A DNA stretch of 64,000 nt, taken from positions 62,001 through 126,000 of the forward strand of contig CACOKN010000001.1 in the NCBI GenBank assembly GCA_902627805.1, read 5' to 3'. The stretch comes from an uncultured Pelagibacteraceae bacterium (GTDB lineage: Bacteria; Pseudomonadota; Alphaproteobacteria; Pelagibacterales; Pelagibacteraceae). The position numbers were made by a program, and so were the translations under genes. Under the pieces are notes generated by a model. The model did not search any database, was not told the DNA's origin, and worked only from the letters and a program-made list of their open reading frames with translations. Positions 63,347 through 64,000 of this stretch are shown piece by piece; within the stretch, counting starts at the first letter, position 1, and every line of letters starts with the position of its first letter.

Positions 63347-64000
63347 TTAATTAATCTTTAGTTTTTTATTTTTTAAGATTGCTTTTAATAAATTCATCAT
63401 CAAGGGAATATTTTTTTTACTGATTTTCTTTAAGATAAAAGGAGCAATTTCTCTAGCAAGCTGCTCACCTTCAACAGTATCTTTGAACATAAATTTTTTT
63501 TTTGCTGATTTAAATGTATATCCTCTACCTAAATAACTACCCATTTTACTATTTCTTCCACCGGCAGCACTAACATACAAATCTCCAACACCTGCTAAAC
63601 TTAAAATTGTCTCTTCTTTGCCTTTAAAATATTTTACAAAATATTTGATCTCATTCATTGATTTTTGAAATAAATTTGATGACGTATTTAAATTTTGTCC
63701 AGCCCCTATTATCATAGAATATATATTTTTTATTGCTGAACTAACCTCAATACCAACAACATCTTTTGAATATTCTATTAAATAATAATTGGTAGATATA
63801 TATCTACCAATATCTTTTGCAGCCTTAATATTTTGATTTGCAATAATAACACTTGTTTTTTTTTTTCTTGCCAGTTCTTTAGCTAAACAAGGACCTTTTA
63901 AGACAGAAATATTTCTTAAGTTATAGATTTTTTTTAATTGGTCAGAAATTGTAAATATTTTATTTAGTTTCTTGTCATATTTTAAACCTTTGGTCAAAAC
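63347..64000 (-). CDS. gpsA: Glycerol-3-phosphate dehydrogenase [NAD(P)+], 5' end beyond window
   Basis: The frame is open at the window edge; about 218 C-terminal residues are visible. VLKGPCLAKELARKKK, VVGIEVSSAIKNIYSMIIGAG with the catalytic Lys, and LAGVGDLYVSAAGGRNSKMG are typical of GpsA, which makes sn-glycerol-3-phosphate for phospholipids. The NAD-binding N-terminal part lies outside the window. Confidence 0.93.
   Translation of the reverse strand, partial: VLTKGLKYDKKLNKIFTISDQLKKIYNLRNISVLKGPCLAKELARKKKTSVIIANQNIKAAKDIGRYISTNYYLIEYSKDVVGIEVSSAIKNIYSMIIGAGQNLNTSSNLFQKSMNEIKYFVKYFKGKEETILSLAGVGDLYVSAAGGRNSKMGSYLGRGYTFKSAKKKFMFKDTVEGEQLAREIAPFILKKISKKNIPLMMNLLKAILKNKKLKIN

Noticed and set aside
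1..64000. tRNA, rRNA, insertion sequence, prophage or CRISPR
   Set aside because: Reading the spacers showed no cloverleaf with CCA-type end, no transposase or integrase, and no regular direct repeats.

Overview
The window is very AT-rich, almost fully coding, with overlapping or abutting genes, few spacers, and no tRNA, rRNA, IS element or CRISPR array that I can see. The gene set (glycine-betaine and sarcosine demethylation tied to folate, taurine transport, acuI, alternative oxidase, streamlined operons with many ATGA/TAATG overlaps) points to a marine alphaproteobacterium of the SAR11/Pelagibacterales type. This is inferred from gene content and style, not from a marker gene.

Layout. 1-10.7 kb: an organosulfonate region. 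An aminotransferase, alanine dehydrogenase and a flavin demethylase/oxidase-type gene (minus strand) diverge from tauA-tauB-tauC, an LDH2-family dehydrogenase, a phosphate acyltransferase and an HpsN-like (HisD-family) dehydrogenase. 10.7-15.3 kb: a minus-strand redox group (alternative oxidase, flavodoxin, MsrB), an autotransporter-like protein, a LysE exporter and a VOC protein. 15.4-20.7 kb: cysE-cysK, then a run of very small genes (two paralogous secreted Cys proteins, two small cytosolic unknowns, cupin, SnoaL-like, cupredoxin, DsbA-like, DUF2798, SMR). 20.7-25.4 kb: inositol-phosphatase family, gamma-butyrobetaine-dioxygenase family, a gene-poor structured stretch (22.9-23.2 kb), a methyltransferase, DUF4396, an ETHE1-like sulfur dioxygenase and a thioredoxin-like protein. 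25.4-33.1 kb: azlCD, Fe(III) ABC transporter fbpABC with a strong Fur-type box, LysR, acuI, folE. 33.1-43.2 kb: hisI, a 2OG-oxygenase-like gene, DUF2237, then the dimethylglycine-dehydrogenase/etfB/etfA/ETF-QO operon and a block of small enzymes. 43.3-49.5 kb: metF-like plus GcvT-like pair, membrane proteins, and an uncharacterised M19-like/unknown/DUF3726/CxxC unit. 49.5-54.5 kb: purEK, GNAT, cold-shock protein, Asp/Glu racemase, unknowns, EamA transporter. 54.5-64 kb: heterotetrameric sarcosine oxidase soxBDAG divergent from fhs, then a class I amidotransferase, an iron alcohol dehydrogenase and a truncated gpsA.

How it fits together. Much of the window is C1 and osmolyte catabolism. Dimethylglycine dehydrogenase feeds electrons through ETF and ETF-QO to the quinone pool. 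Sarcosine oxidase passes methyl groups to tetrahydrofolate, Fhs can recover ATP and formate, and a MetF/GcvT pair looks like another folate-dependent demethylation route. The sulfonate genes would import taurine and related C2/C3 sulfonates, move the amino group to alanine and then ammonia, and use acetyl phosphate downstream of a sulfoacetaldehyde acetyltransferase (Xsc) that is not in this window.

Best candidates for undescribed biology: the structured intergenic locus at 22.96-23.22 kb with an 8-codon ORF behind a perfect Shine-Dalgarno; the 46.05-49.45 kb unit built around an M19-like protein that has lost half of its metal site; the small-protein/cupredoxin operon at 17-20.4 kb; and the TauC permease with a fused region of about 370 residues. 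Several genes of only 34-59 codons were found by reading the gaps between longer genes.
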